A stretch of DNA of 32,123 nucleotides from Gemmatimonadota bacterium (GCA_028287285.1 JAQBPY010000098.1:1-32123); one strand, 5' to 3'; counted from the first letter of the stretch, positions 14,693 to 23,479 are shown. Made by a program: numbers and translations. Notes: generated from the sequence alone by a model not told the origin.

Positions 14693-17600
14693 ATGAAATT
14701 GCAGAAATTCCGTGCTGCCGCAGTCATCGCGGCGGTTCTCTCCGTTACAGCCTGTTCGTCGAAGCCTACGCCGCCGTGGCATGAGGAAACAGGCTATCGC
14801 TGGCGCGAGCTGGACGTGCCCACGGGCACGCCAGGTTTCACGAGCATGGACGGCGGCAAGACGGGAATTCAGTTCGCGAATGCCGTGAGCGATTCCGTTC
14901 TGCTTGGCAACCGAACGCTGGGCCAAGGAGCGGGCGTTGCACTGGGGGACGTGGACGGCGACGGACTCGTTGACGTCTTTCTCGCAAAGACGGAGGGCTG
15001 CAGCGCCCTGTACCGCAATCTCGGCCACTGGAGGTTCGAGGACATCACGAAGAGCGCGGGGGTCGGTGCGTGCGACCGGCACTCCTCGGGTACCGCGTTC
15101 GCGGACGTCGACGGAAACGGGACGCTCGATCTGATCCTGCTGTCGACGACCGGACCCAATGTCATTTTCCTGAATGACGGCAAGGGACATTTCGCGGAGC
15201 ACCGCGACCTGGGCCTCGACACCACGGGCCGAGGCGCGACGACCCTCACCATGGCCGATGTGGACGGCAGTGGGCGGCTGGCGTTGTTCGTGGCGAACTA
15301 CAAGGCGTACAGTCCGGTGGACACCATTCCGCCGCAGCAACGCTCCTTCAATCAACTGGTGCGCCCAACGGGCCCCAATCAGTACGCCGTTGTTCCCGAG
15401 CACGCGAAGGACTTCAAGCTCGTGATGCGCCCGGACATGGGCGGCTTGAACATGACCATGCGCGGCGAGCCCGACGATTTCTATCGCTACGAGGGCGGCA
15501 GGTTCAAGCGCGTGCCGATGACGTCCGCCACCTTCCGCGACGCGAAGGGAGCGCAGCTCGCGGAAGAGCCCGAGTCGTTCGGCCTGGATGCAAAGTTCGT
15601 GGACCTGAATGGCGACGGTGCGCCCGATCTGTACGTCGCAAACGATTTCGAGGATACCGACCAGCTCTGGTACAACGACGGGCACGGGAGCTTTCACCTT
15701 GCCGACTGGAAGGTCCAGCGGCAGGTGAGCAATTCGGCCATGGGCATTGACGCTGCGGACGTGAATGGCGACGGGCTGCCCGATCTCTTCTGTGTGGATA
15801 TGCTGAGCTACGACAGTCACAGGCTCAGGACGCAGATGCCGACTCATACGCCGTATCCCAAGAAGCCGGGCGACATCGAGACGCAGCTTCAGCAGCAGCG
15901 GAACACGCTCTTCATCAATCGCGGTGACGGCACCTTCGCCGAAACGTCGATGATGGCGGGTGTGCAGGCGTCCGGGTGGTCGTGGTCCACGATGTTCATG
16001 GACGTGGATCTCGATGGATGGCAGGACATCCTGATCGCGAATGGTCATCTGTGGGACATGATGGATGCGGACACCCAGGAGCGTCTCCAGAACCGGCTGA
16101 GTGACGTGAAGTGGCAGCGCGAGCGGTGGGAATATCCAAAGCTCGCGCTCACCAACATCGCGTTTCGCAATCGCGGCGACATGACCTTCGAGGACGTGAG
16201 CACCAAATGGAAGTTCGGAACGGACGCCGACATCTCGCATGCACTCGCCTCCGCCGACCTCGATGGCGATGGTGATCTCGACGTCGTGGTGAACAGACTG
16301 GGCGCACCGGCGTTGGTGCTTCGCAACGATGCGTCCGCAGCGCGTATTGCGGTGCGGCTCGTTGGCGATGCGCCGAATACACGGGCTGTGGGCGCGAAGA
16401 TTCGGCTGAACGACGGGGCAGTACCGGTGCAGGTGCGTGAGGTCTCCGTGGGCGGCTTGTACATGTCGCACAGCGATTACGCAGCATCATTCGCCATGGG
16501 CAAAGCGGACAGCGCCACGTTGGTAATAGACTGGCGTGACGGACGCCGTACCGCGCTTGCCGTGAAGAAGAACCGTCTCTACGAAGTCACGCAGAAGACC
16601 GCAGCGCCCAACCATGAGGCCCTGTCGTCTCCCCCGATTCCGCTCTTCGGCGATGCGACACCCATGCTCGGAGGACATACACATTCCGAGGCGCCCTTTG
16701 ACGACTGGGAGCATCAGTTTCTGCTCCCCAATGCGCTGTCGCAGCTCGGGCCCGGTGTGGCATGGTTCGACATCGACCGCGACGGCTATGAGGACCTGCT
16801 GGTGGGCTCGGGCCGCGGTGGACACATCGGCATTTTTCACAACGATCATGGCAAGCTCGTGGAGCAAAGAGCCAATGGTCCAGTGGCGTCAGCGGACATC
16901 ACGACCATGCTTGGCATGTCGGGCGAAGGCGGGACGCGGGTGCTTGCTGGGCTGTCGTCGTGGGAGGGGGAGCTGGTGCCGTCTGTCGCGAGTCTTGCGG
17001 CTTCGCGCACCGGACTCGCGGGTACGGCGGCACAGGTCGCACCCCCACAGCCGTCGTCCACCGGACCGATGGCACTGGGCGACTACACCGGCGATGGGTC
17101 GCTCGATCTGTTTGTTGGCGGCCGAGTGATTCCCGGCCGTTATCCCGAGGCTGCGTCGTCTGCACTGTACAGGAACGACCACGGCACGTTTGTCTTCGAT
17201 TCGCTGAACAGCGCAACGATGCGCGACGTGGGTCTGGTATCTGCTGCGACGTTCGCGGATATCGATGGCGACGGGCATGCCGACCTCGTGCTCGCGCGCG
17301 AGTGGGGCTCGGTTGCGCTCTTCCTCAACAAGGGCGGGCGTTTTATTGCGGCGCCGGCGTCGTGGGGACTCGAGAAATGGACGAGCCGCTGGAACGGCGT
17401 TGCGGTGGGTGACCTGGACGGCGACGGAAAGCTGGACATCATCGCGACGAGCTGGGGCCGCAACACCATGACGCCAACCGACAGCGCTCGGCCGCTTACG
17501 CTGTTCTATGGAGCCTTCGGTTCCGGTGGCGAAATGGAGATGCTGCTGGCCCGTCAGGATGACCGGCTGAAGGCACTGGCTCCGCTGAACAGTTACCCGC

Positions 17601-18358
17601 GGGTGCGCACGGCAATCCCTGATGTGGCCACGCGATTGGGCACGTTTGCGGCATATGCGGATGCAAGTGTGGAGCAGGTGCTTGGGCCCGCGTTGGCCAA
17701 GGCAAGAAAGAAAGAAGTGATGACTCTGGACAACATGGTCTTCATGAACCGTGGCGATCACTTCGAGGCCGCATCGCTGCCGATAAGTGCGCAATCGGCT
17801 CCGGCGTTTTACGCCGGTGTTGCGGACTTCGATGGTGATGGATTCGAGGACCTGTTCCTCACGCAGAACTTCTTTCCAACGGCGGTCGGCATTCCCCGTT
17901 ACGATACCGGCCGTGGCTTGCTGCTCCTGGGGAACGGCAAGGGAGGATTGAACGCACTCTCAGGCACGCAGTCGGGAGTCCTCGTGTATGGAGATCAGCG
18001 CGGCGCGGCGTTCTCCGACTACGATCACGACGGACGCCTGGATATCGTTGTCTCGCAAAATGGGGCGGCCACCCAACTCCTTCATAACCAGACGGCCAAG
18101 CCGGGGCTCCGTGTACGGCTGCGCGGGCCAGCCAACAATCCGGATGGGGTGGGCGCACAAATCCGCGTAATGTACGGTGACCGCATGGGCCCGGTTCGCG
18201 AAGTGCAGGCAGGCTCAGGCTATTGGTCGCAGAACGGTGCGGTGCAGGTCATGGGGCTGTCGGGGGTACCGACGAGCGTCTGGGTACGCTGGCCCGGGGG
18301 CTCGGCACGGAAAGTGGCGGTTCCCAAAGGCGCGGTCGAGCTAGAGATTGCCCCATAG
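14693..18358 (+). CDS. FG-GAP/VCBS repeat lipoprotein with two ASPIC/UnbV domains
   Basis: This 1221-residue surface or periplasmic lipoprotein has a signal peptide with lipobox VTAC (Cys21). About 13 calcium-loop motifs of the D.D.DG type are spread along it, for example DVDGDGLVDV (about residue 86), DVDGNGTLDL (139), DLNGDGAPDL, DLDGDGDLDV, DIDRDGYEDL, DLDGDGKLDI and DYDHDGRLDI. These are the signature of beta-propeller blades of FG-GAP/VCBS repeats. ASPIC/UnbV domains, with the GAK/GAQIR element, are at about 550-630 (VGAKIRLND) and 1138-1221 (VGAQIRVMYGD, then VWVRWPGG). The layout suggests two propellers, each closed by one ASPIC domain. Family members occur in secreted proteins of Acidobacteriota, Bacteroidota and Gemmatimonadota; binding of ligands or matrix is the usual suggestion. 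The gene is divergent from the TMTC-like gene and is followed by the response regulator. Confidence 0.88.
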   Translation: MKLQKFRAAAVIAAVLSVTACSSKPTPPWHEETGYRWRELDVPTGTPGFTSMDGGKTGIQFANAVSDSVLLGNRTLGQGAGVALGDVDGDGLVDVFLAKTEGCSALYRNLGHWRFEDITKSAGVGACDRHSSGTAFADVDGNGTLDLILLSTTGPNVIFLNDGKGHFAEHRDLGLDTTGRGATTLTMADVDGSGRLALFVANYKAYSPVDTIPPQQRSFNQLVRPTGPNQYAVVPEHAKDFKLVMRPDMGGLNMTMRGEPDDFYRYEGGRFKRVPMTSATFRDAKGAQLAEEPESFGLDAKFVDLNGDGAPDLYVANDFEDTDQLWYNDGHGSFHLADWKVQRQVSNSAMGIDAADVNGDGLPDLFCVDMLSYDSHRLRTQMPTHTPYPKKPGDIETQLQQQRNTLFINRGDGTFAETSMMAGVQASGWSWSTMFMDVDLDGWQDILIANGHLWDMMDADTQERLQNRLSDVKWQRERWEYPKLALTNIAFRNRGDMTFEDVSTKWKFGTDADISHALASADLDGDGDLDVVVNRLGAPALVLRNDASAARIAVRLVGDAPNTRAVGAKIRLNDGAVPVQVREVSVGGLYMSHSDYAASFAMGKADSATLVIDWRDGRRTALAVKKNRLYEVTQKTAAPNHEALSSPPIPLFGDATPMLGGHTHSEAPFDDWEHQFLLPNALSQLGPGVAWFDIDRDGYEDLLVGSGRGGHIGIFHNDHGKLVEQRANGPVASADITTMLGMSGEGGTRVLAGLSSWEGELVPSVASLAASRTGLAGTAAQVAPPQPSSTGPMALGDYTGDGSLDLFVGGRVIPGRYPEAASSALYRNDHGTFVFDSLNSATMRDVGLVSAATFADIDGDGHADLVLAREWGSVALFLNKGGRFIAAPASWGLEKWTSRWNGVAVGDLDGDGKLDIIATSWGRNTMTPTDSARPLTLFYGAFGSGGEMEMLLARQDDRLKALAPLNSYPRVRTAIPDVATRLGTFAAYADASVEQVLGPALAKARKKEVMTLDNMVFMNRGDHFEAASLPISAQSAPAFYAGVADFDGDGFEDLFLTQNFFPTAVGIPRYDTGRGLLLLGNGKGGLNALSGTQSGVLVYGDQRGAAFSDYDHDGRLDIVVSQNGAATQLLHNQTAKPGLRVRLRGPANNPDGVGAQIRVMYGDRMGPVREVQAGSGYWSQNGAVQVMGLSGVPTSVWVRWPGGSARKVAVPKGAVELEIAP

Positions 18359-18437
18359 GAATTGTGCCTGATGCACTAGATCGTACAACTGGCCCCTGAC
18401 TTGCCCTGTTGAACCGGTGCAACCCTGCCGCAGACAC

Positions 18438-18442
18438 AGGAG
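18438..18442 (+). promoter_or_regulatory. SD fixing a GTG start of the response regulator
   Basis: AGGAG lies seven bases before GTG 18450. The longer frame beginning at GTG 18417 would include this SD in coding sequence and add a non-homologous N-terminus. Confidence 0.75.
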
Positions 18443-18449
18443 TATTCCG

Positions 18450-18854
18450 GTGCCGATTGACGAAGTGGCACTACCACCCATCATGGTGGTAGACGACAAT
18501 CATGACAACGCGGAAATCATCCGGCAGTATCTGGAAGTCCGCGGGTACCCCATTTCGGTCGCGCACGATGGCGATGAGGCGATGGCGTTATTCGAAACGG
18601 TTCGGCCAGCGCTGGTGTTGCTCGATGTGATGATGCCGGGCCGAGATGGGTGGGAAGTGTGCAGGCTGATGAAGTCGCATCCCGTGCTTGGAAAGACGGT
18701 GCGCGTGATCATGGTCACCGCGCTTGATTCCTGGGACGACAAGCGCGAAGCGCTTCAGACTGGTGCGGACGACTACGTGGAGAAGCCCTTTGATCTGCCG
18801 TCGCTGGCCAAGATTGTACAGCGCAACCTCGATCAGATGCGCGTCGGAAACTAA
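18450..18854 (+). CDS. Single-domain response regulator (CheY/DivK-like receiver)
   Basis: The 134-residue protein consists of one complete receiver domain and nothing else. The acidic pair is D15-D16 (MVVDDN), the phosphoacceptor is D59 in VLLDVMMPGRDG, the switch threonine is T90 (IMVTAL) and the conserved lysine is K112 (YVEKPF). All catalytic residues are therefore present and the protein should be phosphorylatable by a histidine kinase; none is encoded in the window. It starts at a GTG with a good SD. The c-di-GMP phosphodiesterase gene begins 36 bases later, suggesting that the pair forms a signalling unit in which the regulator controls or senses c-di-GMP output; that link is inferred from adjacency. 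Confidence 0.9.
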   Translation: MPIDEVALPPIMVVDDNHDNAEIIRQYLEVRGYPISVAHDGDEAMALFETVRPALVLLDVMMPGRDGWEVCRLMKSHPVLGKTVRVIMVTALDSWDDKREALQTGADDYVEKPFDLPSLAKIVQRNLDQMRVGN

Positions 18855-18890
18855 TGGGAGCGGGCGCGCGAACATGCGCGTAAGGTTCGC

Positions 18891-20552
18891 GTGAGCGAAT
18901 CCGTCCTCCTCGTCGACTCGAACGATCCGGCAATCGCCACGGGTACGAGCCACCTCGATGGCTGGCGCGCAGACTTCTACGAGGCCGCACATCTCCCGGA
19001 CGCATTGGCCGACCCGTGTGTTCGCGCCGTGCTCATTACCAATGATGATCCGGGCCTCCTGCGAACGAACGTGGAGCTCGCGCATGCACGTGGGCTGCCC
19101 GTCATCGTGGGCTGCGTGGATGAAGCGGCGCGCAGACGTGCGGTGGAGCTGCGCGCCGAAGAGTGGTACCTGATTCCCGCGTCCGCCGAGGAGATCACGG
19201 CGCGAACGCGCTCCGCTGTGGCGCGCGGCGCGATCGTGGGGACGAACGCCGTGGAGCGCGCGGATCTCGCCGAGTACGACCAGATGCTGCACGATTCGCT
19301 CACGGGGCTGCCCACGCTGCCCGTGGCGATCGAGCGCTCCCGCCAGCTCTTCAAGGAACGTGGCGAGCTCGTGGTGCTGTACCTCAATTTCGTGCGCTAT
19401 TCCAAGATCGAGGAGATCTACGGCTGGGAGAAGCTCGACGCGGTGCTCGAGACAACGGCCAGCGCGGTGCGCAGCTTCCTCGATGACGACGACCTTCGTG
19501 CATCGCGCGTGATGGTGAGCTTCAGCAACGATGACGACTTCATCTTCTTCCACGTGCCCGCCAACGGTGTTGCCGCGGCCACGGACGGCGAGATCACGGA
19601 GATGGTCACGCGTCTCCAGGTGCATGTTGCCGCGCAGATCGAGGCCGCGCATGGTGAGGACATTGCCGCATTGTTCGACATCTACGTGGGCCGTGCGCAC
19701 CTGTACTACAATCCGAAAATCCGCCTCGAGCGCGTGATCTATCGCGGCATTCGCGAAGCGCAAAGCGCATCGCGCTCGCTCGAGGAGCGCGAGCGCGGAC
19801 GACGGGTAAGTGACCTCAAGGCGGCCATCCGCGATCGTGGGGTGTACGTGGACTACCACCCCATCGTGGTCACGGCCACGAAGGAGATATTCGGGTACGA
19901 GGCGCTCGCGCGCGGGACGCAGCGAACTCTTCGCAGCCCGGAGGTGATGTTCGACGTGGCGGCCGAAGCGGATCTCATCTGGGAGCTCAGCCGTCTTTGC
20001 CGCGAGCGGGCACTGGAGGGCATGAGTACACGTCTCGAGAAGAACCAACTCCTGTTCCTCAACGTGGACCCGCACGATTTCTCGGATCCGATGTTCACGG
20101 AAGACGAGGTGGATGATCCTTCCCGTGTCGTAATCGAGATCACGGAGCGTACGGCGATCAAGGACTATCCCAAGTTTCGCGAGCGGCTCAAGGCGTTTCG
20201 CGAACGTGGCTTCCGCTTTGCCATCGACGACGCGGGCAGCGGCTACGCGGGCCTGGGCTCCATCGCCAATCTGGAGCCGGACTTCATCAAGCTCGACATC
20301 TCGCTCATCAACGCGATCGACACGAACTTCATCAAGCAGAATCTCGTGAAGACCATGGTGCACTTTGCGAGCGACCACGGCGCCATGGTCATCGCCGAGG
20401 GGGTCGAGCGCGCCGATGAATTCGCGACGGTCCGGGATCTGGGGGTCCATCTCGTGCAGGGGTTCTTTCTGCATCGGCCGCAATCGGCCTCGGCGCCCAT
20501 CGTTCGTGCGGACCAGGCTGAAGGACCCGCTCAGGACGACAGTTTAGCCTAA
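18891..20552 (+). CDS. c-di-GMP phosphodiesterase: pseudo-receiver, degenerate GGDEF, intact EAL
   Basis: This 553-residue cytoplasmic protein has three parts. Residues 1-120 have the receiver-like beginning VLLVDSND but lack the phosphoacceptor Asp (VLITND) and the KP lysine (WYLIPAS). Residues 130-300 are GGDEF-like (DSLTGLPTL), but the active-site loop reads SNDDDF (about 212-217) instead of GG(D/E)EF, so no cyclase activity is expected. Residues 310-530 form an EAL domain with E337 of EAL, LFLNVDP, VIEITERT, D446-D447 in IDDAGSGYAGL, DFIKLD, VIAEGVE and QGFFLHRP. All usual metal and catalytic residues are present, so it should hydrolyse c-di-GMP to pGpG. It starts at a GTG with AGG five bases upstream. 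The stop overlaps the waaA stop by four bases. The final codons come from a sequence shared with the palindrome at 742. Confidence 0.88.
   Translation: MSESVLLVDSNDPAIATGTSHLDGWRADFYEAAHLPDALADPCVRAVLITNDDPGLLRTNVELAHARGLPVIVGCVDEAARRRAVELRAEEWYLIPASAEEITARTRSAVARGAIVGTNAVERADLAEYDQMLHDSLTGLPTLPVAIERSRQLFKERGELVVLYLNFVRYSKIEEIYGWEKLDAVLETTASAVRSFLDDDDLRASRVMVSFSNDDDFIFFHVPANGVAAATDGEITEMVTRLQVHVAAQIEAAHGEDIAALFDIYVGRAHLYYNPKIRLERVIYRGIREAQSASRSLEERERGRRVSDLKAAIRDRGVYVDYHPIVVTATKEIFGYEALARGTQRTLRSPEVMFDVAAEADLIWELSRLCRERALEGMSTRLEKNQLLFLNVDPHDFSDPMFTEDEVDDPSRVVIEITERTAIKDYPKFRERLKAFRERGFRFAIDDAGSGYAGLGSIANLEPDFIKLDISLINAIDTNFIKQNLVKTMVHFASDHGAMVIAEGVERADEFATVRDLGVHLVQGFFLHRPQSASAPIVRADQAEGPAQDDSLA
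20529..20541. repeat. 13-base copy of the REP-like sequence at 754-766
   Basis: GCTCAGGACGACA is identical here and at 754-766. Both copies lie at junctions of convergent genes. Here it is inside the last codons of the phosphodiesterase gene and is preceded by AAGGACC, which resembles the other arm of the palindrome. Confidence 0.35.
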
Positions 20553-21820
20553 CCGAGCAGCTCAGCCACGAGCGCGAACGACCGCTCTGCGGCACCTAAC
20601 CCGGTATGCACAACGGCGCGCGCCGCCGCACCGGCGGCGTCGCGCTCGCTCCTGTTTCCAAGCCACGTGATCAGCCCGGCGGCGAGCGAGCTCGCATCAA
20701 CCACGGCCAGCCCGCCATCGGCGTCGACGAGCAGCCGGGCATCGCGGCTGTTGGTGAACAACGGCCCGAACATCACGGGCACTCCAAACGCCGCCGGCTC
20801 GAGCACGGAGTGGAGGCCCGCCTTGTGGAAGCCTCCGCCCACGTACGCCACCGTCGCAAGCGCGTACAACTCGCCCAGCACACCCACGCGATCCACGAGG
20901 ACGACATCCGCCGCGCCGGCGTCTGCTGTACCCAGGCGAGCAACCCCCAGCGACGAGCCCCACTTCTCGATTGATGCGAGATGCGCAGGTGTAGGCTCAT
21001 GCGGCACGATGATCAGGCGGGCGTTGGGCACCTGTGCCCGAATGGTGTTCCATGCGGCAAGCAGCGGCGCTTCATCCGCCGGCCAGGTCGAGCCCGCAAC
21101 GAGCGTGGGCCGTTCGCTTACGAGCGGCAACAAGAGCGGAGACGAGAGATCCGTTGCGCCTGCACGCGACCACACCTGATCGTAGCGCGTGTCGCCGGTG
21201 ACGCTCACGCGGTTCGCCGGCACGCCAAGCGCGATCAACCGGTCGGCATCGCCGGCGCTGATCGCTCCTACGAGATCGAGCTCCGCATATGCTTCGCGAA
21301 GCAGTGCACCCGCGATGCCTGTGCGACGCGAAGAGCCGTCAGACAGCGTTGCGCTGATGAGGCCGAGCTTTGTCCCGCGTGCCGATGCCTGGCGCGCGAG
21401 GGTGGGCCATACATCGAGCTTGCTGAATACGAGCGCCGTTGGGCGAAGCGCCTGCAATGCGCGGCATACGTCCGGCGTGGCATCGAAGGGCAGCACGTCC
21501 GCAAAGTCGACCGACAAGCCTCGAGCAAATGACGCGGCACTGGGCGAAAAGTATGTGTACGCGAGTTGCACGCGAGGCAGGCGTGCCCGCACCTCGTCCA
21601 GCACGGGGCGCGCCTGGAGCCCCTCACCAACGCTCGGTGCGTGCATCCAGAGCAGTGGCCGCGACGAGTCGCGGTTGAATGCCTCAAAGCGAGACAGTAC
21701 ACCGCGCCGGGAGGCAAACGTCTCCACGAGCTTGCTGGTGGACGACGCAGGCGCAAACGCAGCGAGGGCGCCGGCAACGCGTGCCGCGCCCTCGTAGCCC
21801 ATCCTCAACGCACCGATCAA
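20549..21820 (-). CDS. waaA: 3-deoxy-D-manno-octulosonic acid (Kdo) transferase
   Basis: This 423-residue GT-B glycosyltransferase of GT30 type transfers Kdo from CMP-Kdo to the lipid A precursor at the cytoplasmic face of the inner membrane. The N-terminal half has LLWMHAPSVGEGLQARPV with the catalytic base E66, and FSKLDVWPTLARQA matching the conserved x(E/K)xxxWP element. The C-terminal half has VAGSTWPADEAPL, LIIVPHEP and VGGGFHKAGLHSVLEPAAFGVPVMFGP, the donor-binding region. Length is typical. The TTG at 21820 overlaps the stop of the DsbA-like gene (TTGA), implying translational coupling; an ATG at 21802 (417 residues) is an alternative. The gene shows that the organism makes an LPS-type outer membrane. 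No other lipid A gene is in the window. Confidence 0.92.
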   Translation of the reverse strand: MIGALRMGYEGAARVAGALAAFAPASSTSKLVETFASRRGVLSRFEAFNRDSSRPLLWMHAPSVGEGLQARPVLDEVRARLPRVQLAYTYFSPSAASFARGLSVDFADVLPFDATPDVCRALQALRPTALVFSKLDVWPTLARQASARGTKLGLISATLSDGSSRRTGIAGALLREAYAELDLVGAISAGDADRLIALGVPANRVSVTGDTRYDQVWSRAGATDLSSPLLLPLVSERPTLVAGSTWPADEAPLLAAWNTIRAQVPNARLIIVPHEPTPAHLASIEKWGSSLGVARLGTADAGAADVVLVDRVGVLGELYALATVAYVGGGFHKAGLHSVLEPAAFGVPVMFGPLFTNSRDARLLVDADGGLAVVDASSLAAGLITWLGNRSERDAAGAAARAVVHTGLGAAERSFALVAELLG

Positions 21821-22542
21821 GGCTTCGGCTTCGCCGCCGCGAGGAGCGCCTTGTCGATCAGCACACGAAAGCTGTCCACCGGATACGCGCCGGCAATGCC
21901 CACCTTTGTGGCGCCGCCCACGAAGAACGTGGGCGTGGACTGCACGCCGGCCTTCGCGCTGTTCTCATGGTCCGCGTCGATGAGCGGGAGTGTCGCGTGT
22001 GAGCTCATGCATGCGCGCCATGCCGGCATGTCCGCGCCGGCCGCCGTGGCGAGCGAATCAAAATGCGGCATGGGCGTGGGCAGCTTGGCCCACTTTTCCT
22101 GGGTGATGAAGAGCGACTCGTGCAATGGCCAGAACTTGCCCTGCACGGATGCGCACATGGCCGCCTCCGACGCCGCCTTGGCGTTGGGGTGCAGCGAGGG
22201 AATGGGATAGTTGATGTAGGCGAGACGTACCTTGCCTGTCTGCACGTACTCCTTGTCGAGCTTCGCGAACGTCTGGTCGTGCCACTGCTTGCAGTATGGG
22301 CACTGGAAGTCGCTGATCTCGATGAGCCACACCGGTGCTGATTCCGAGCCGCGAATGCGGCCGAGGTCCGCCTTGGTGCTCACCGAGTCCTTGAGACCGC
22401 TGGCGCCCGCCGTGGCCGGCTGGGCGGCCACGTCGCCACCAGCAGAATTCTGCCTGGCCGGTGCCGCATCGGGCTTGCTGCACGCGGCGGCGATGAGCAG
22501 GGCAAGCGCGCCGAAGCGGCTGAATGAGCGGGTATGCGGCAT
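21817..22542 (-). CDS. DsbA-family thiol-disulphide oxidoreductase lipoprotein
   Basis: This 241-residue protein has a lipoprotein signal (Cys21 in IAAAC), followed by a disordered Ala/Pro/Gly linker to about residue 50. The thioredoxin-fold domain has the active site CPYC (residues 81-84, in SDFQCPYCKQWH) and the cis-proline loop STPTFFVGG near residue 207. The helical insert contains LHPNAKAASEAAMCA, the pattern of DsbA/Com1-type DSBA domains (pfam thioredoxin_4-like). It should catalyse disulphide formation or isomerisation in the periplasm, tethered to a membrane by its lipid. The ATG at 22542 is divergent from the TPM gene with about 106 bases between. waaA is coupled downstream. Confidence 0.9.
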   Translation of the reverse strand: MPHTRSFSRFGALALLIAAACSKPDAAPARQNSAGGDVAAQPATAGASGLKDSVSTKADLGRIRGSESAPVWLIEISDFQCPYCKQWHDQTFAKLDKEYVQTGKVRLAYINYPIPSLHPNAKAASEAAMCASVQGKFWPLHESLFITQEKWAKLPTPMPHFDSLATAAGADMPAWRACMSSHATLPLIDADHENSAKAGVQSTPTFFVGGATKVGIAGAYPVDSFRVLIDKALLAAAKPKP

Positions 22543-22648
22543 CGGCGGGGAGGTGAAAGCGTGAATTGAATCCCGTGAAAGCTAATAGCATACGGTACAA
22601 CAGGGCGAGGCGGGGCCGTCCGGCCCGCTATCTGCCATATTACCAAGC
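22543..22648. promoter_or_regulatory. Divergent intergenic region, dsbA-like / TPM gene
   Basis: This 106-bp gap is the only room for promoters of both divergent genes. It has a locally A/T-richer stretch (about 22562-22602, including TTGAAT and TAATAGCATAC) suited to promoter boxes, but no pair with good spacing could be assigned with confidence. Confidence 0.35.
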
Positions 22649-23479
22649 GTGATGCCACTTACCCTTGCAGGACGCGCCGCGTTCTTCGCGGCGCTCGGGC
22701 TGTTGCAGGGCGGACCACAGATACCACCGCCGCGCGGACTCGTCAACGACTTTGCCGGTGTCCTTTCGGCGGCGTCCGTGGTGCGCATGGAACACATCGC
22801 CCAGGACGTCCGCGACAAGACGGGCGGCGAGATGGCGATCGTCACGCTGGGCGACCTCGGCGGGCGTGAGCCAGGCGAGATCGCGCTTCGCATTGGCCGG
22901 GAGTGGAAGGTGGGCAACCTGGCGGCCATTGGCGACAAGTCGCGGAATGCCGGCGTCGTCATTCTCGTCGTGCCCAAGGAGAGCGCGGCAGATCACCGCG
23001 GCCGGTGTCGCATCGAAACGGGGCAGGGCGCAGAGGGCTTCATCACCGATGCCACGGCGGGTGACATCTGCCGCGAGGCAACGCCTGCATTCCAGCAGCG
23101 CGACTATGGCGCCGGTCTCGAACTCATCACGCAGCGTGTCGCGCAACGGTTCGCGTCGGAATTCAACGTCGCCCTCGATACATCCGTTGGAGCGCCCGAC
23201 GTCCGATCGCGCCCCGATCCACGGTCGATGACCGGGAATGGCCTGCGCATCAATCCCGTGTTCCTGATCATCGCCGTGTTCATACTGCTGAGCATTTTCA
23301 GCCGGGGCAGCGGTCACGGGTGCAGTCCCTGGTGGATCATCTGGGCCATGCTGAATTCGCGCGGCGGCGGCGGTTTCAGTGGCGGTGGTGGTGGATTCGG
23401 CGGTGGAGGGGGCGGAGGGTTTGGTGGATTCGGTGGAGGAGGCGGGTTCAGTGGCGGCGGCGGCGGCTCCGACTGGTAA
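22649..23479 (+). CDS. TPM-domain (YgcG/Psb32-type) membrane protein with Gly-rich tail
   Basis: This 276-residue protein starts at GTG 22649; ATG 22652 is the next codon and equally possible. A short hydrophobic N-terminus acts as signal or anchor. The TPM domain spans about 30-165: VNDFAGVLSA, TGGEMAIVTLGDL, IALRIGREWKVG, GVVILVVPKE, IETGQGAEGFITD and AFQQRDYGAGL, all family hallmarks. One transmembrane segment follows (about 210-228, NPVFLIIAVFILLSIF). The tail (about 245-276) is nearly all glycine with Phe and Ser and ends in SDW. TPM proteins are linked to membrane-protein quality control and photosystem II repair in plants; their bacterial role is not settled. LemA, a frequent neighbour of this family, is two genes downstream. 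Confidence 0.88.
   Translation: MMPLTLAGRAAFFAALGLLQGGPQIPPPRGLVNDFAGVLSAASVVRMEHIAQDVRDKTGGEMAIVTLGDLGGREPGEIALRIGREWKVGNLAAIGDKSRNAGVVILVVPKESAADHRGRCRIETGQGAEGFITDATAGDICREATPAFQQRDYGAGLELITQRVAQRFASEFNVALDTSVGAPDVRSRPDPRSMTGNGLRINPVFLIIAVFILLSIFSRGSGHGCSPWWIIWAMLNSRGGGGFSGGGGGFGGGGGGGFGGFGGGGGFSGGGGGSDW
23359..23475 (+). repeat. Low-complexity GGN tract encoding the Gly-rich tail
   Basis: Imperfect runs of GGCGGTGGTGG-like sequence encode the glycine-rich C-terminus of the TPM protein. Purine-rich G runs on the plus strand could form G-quadruplexes. No regular unit length is kept. Confidence 0.7.

Noticed and set aside
14663-16471. 602-residue open frame antisense to the FG-GAP gene
   Set aside because: Its composition is rich in Arg, His and Val with no motif or membrane pattern; it mirrors the repeated codons of the opposite strand, as expected in high-GC DNA.
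18359-18449. Promoter or terminator between the FG-GAP gene and the response regulator
   Set aside because: Only a 4-bp palindrome (GTGC/GCAC) is visible, with no T-run and no convincing promoter boxes.
18588-20483. 631-residue open frame antisense to the response regulator and phosphodiesterase
   Set aside because: The plus-strand frames carry complete domain motifs; the antisense frame is a codon-bias shadow.
23359-23475. Repeat array suggestive of CRISPR
   Set aside because: There are no spacers or constant repeats; it is coding sequence for a glycine-rich tail.
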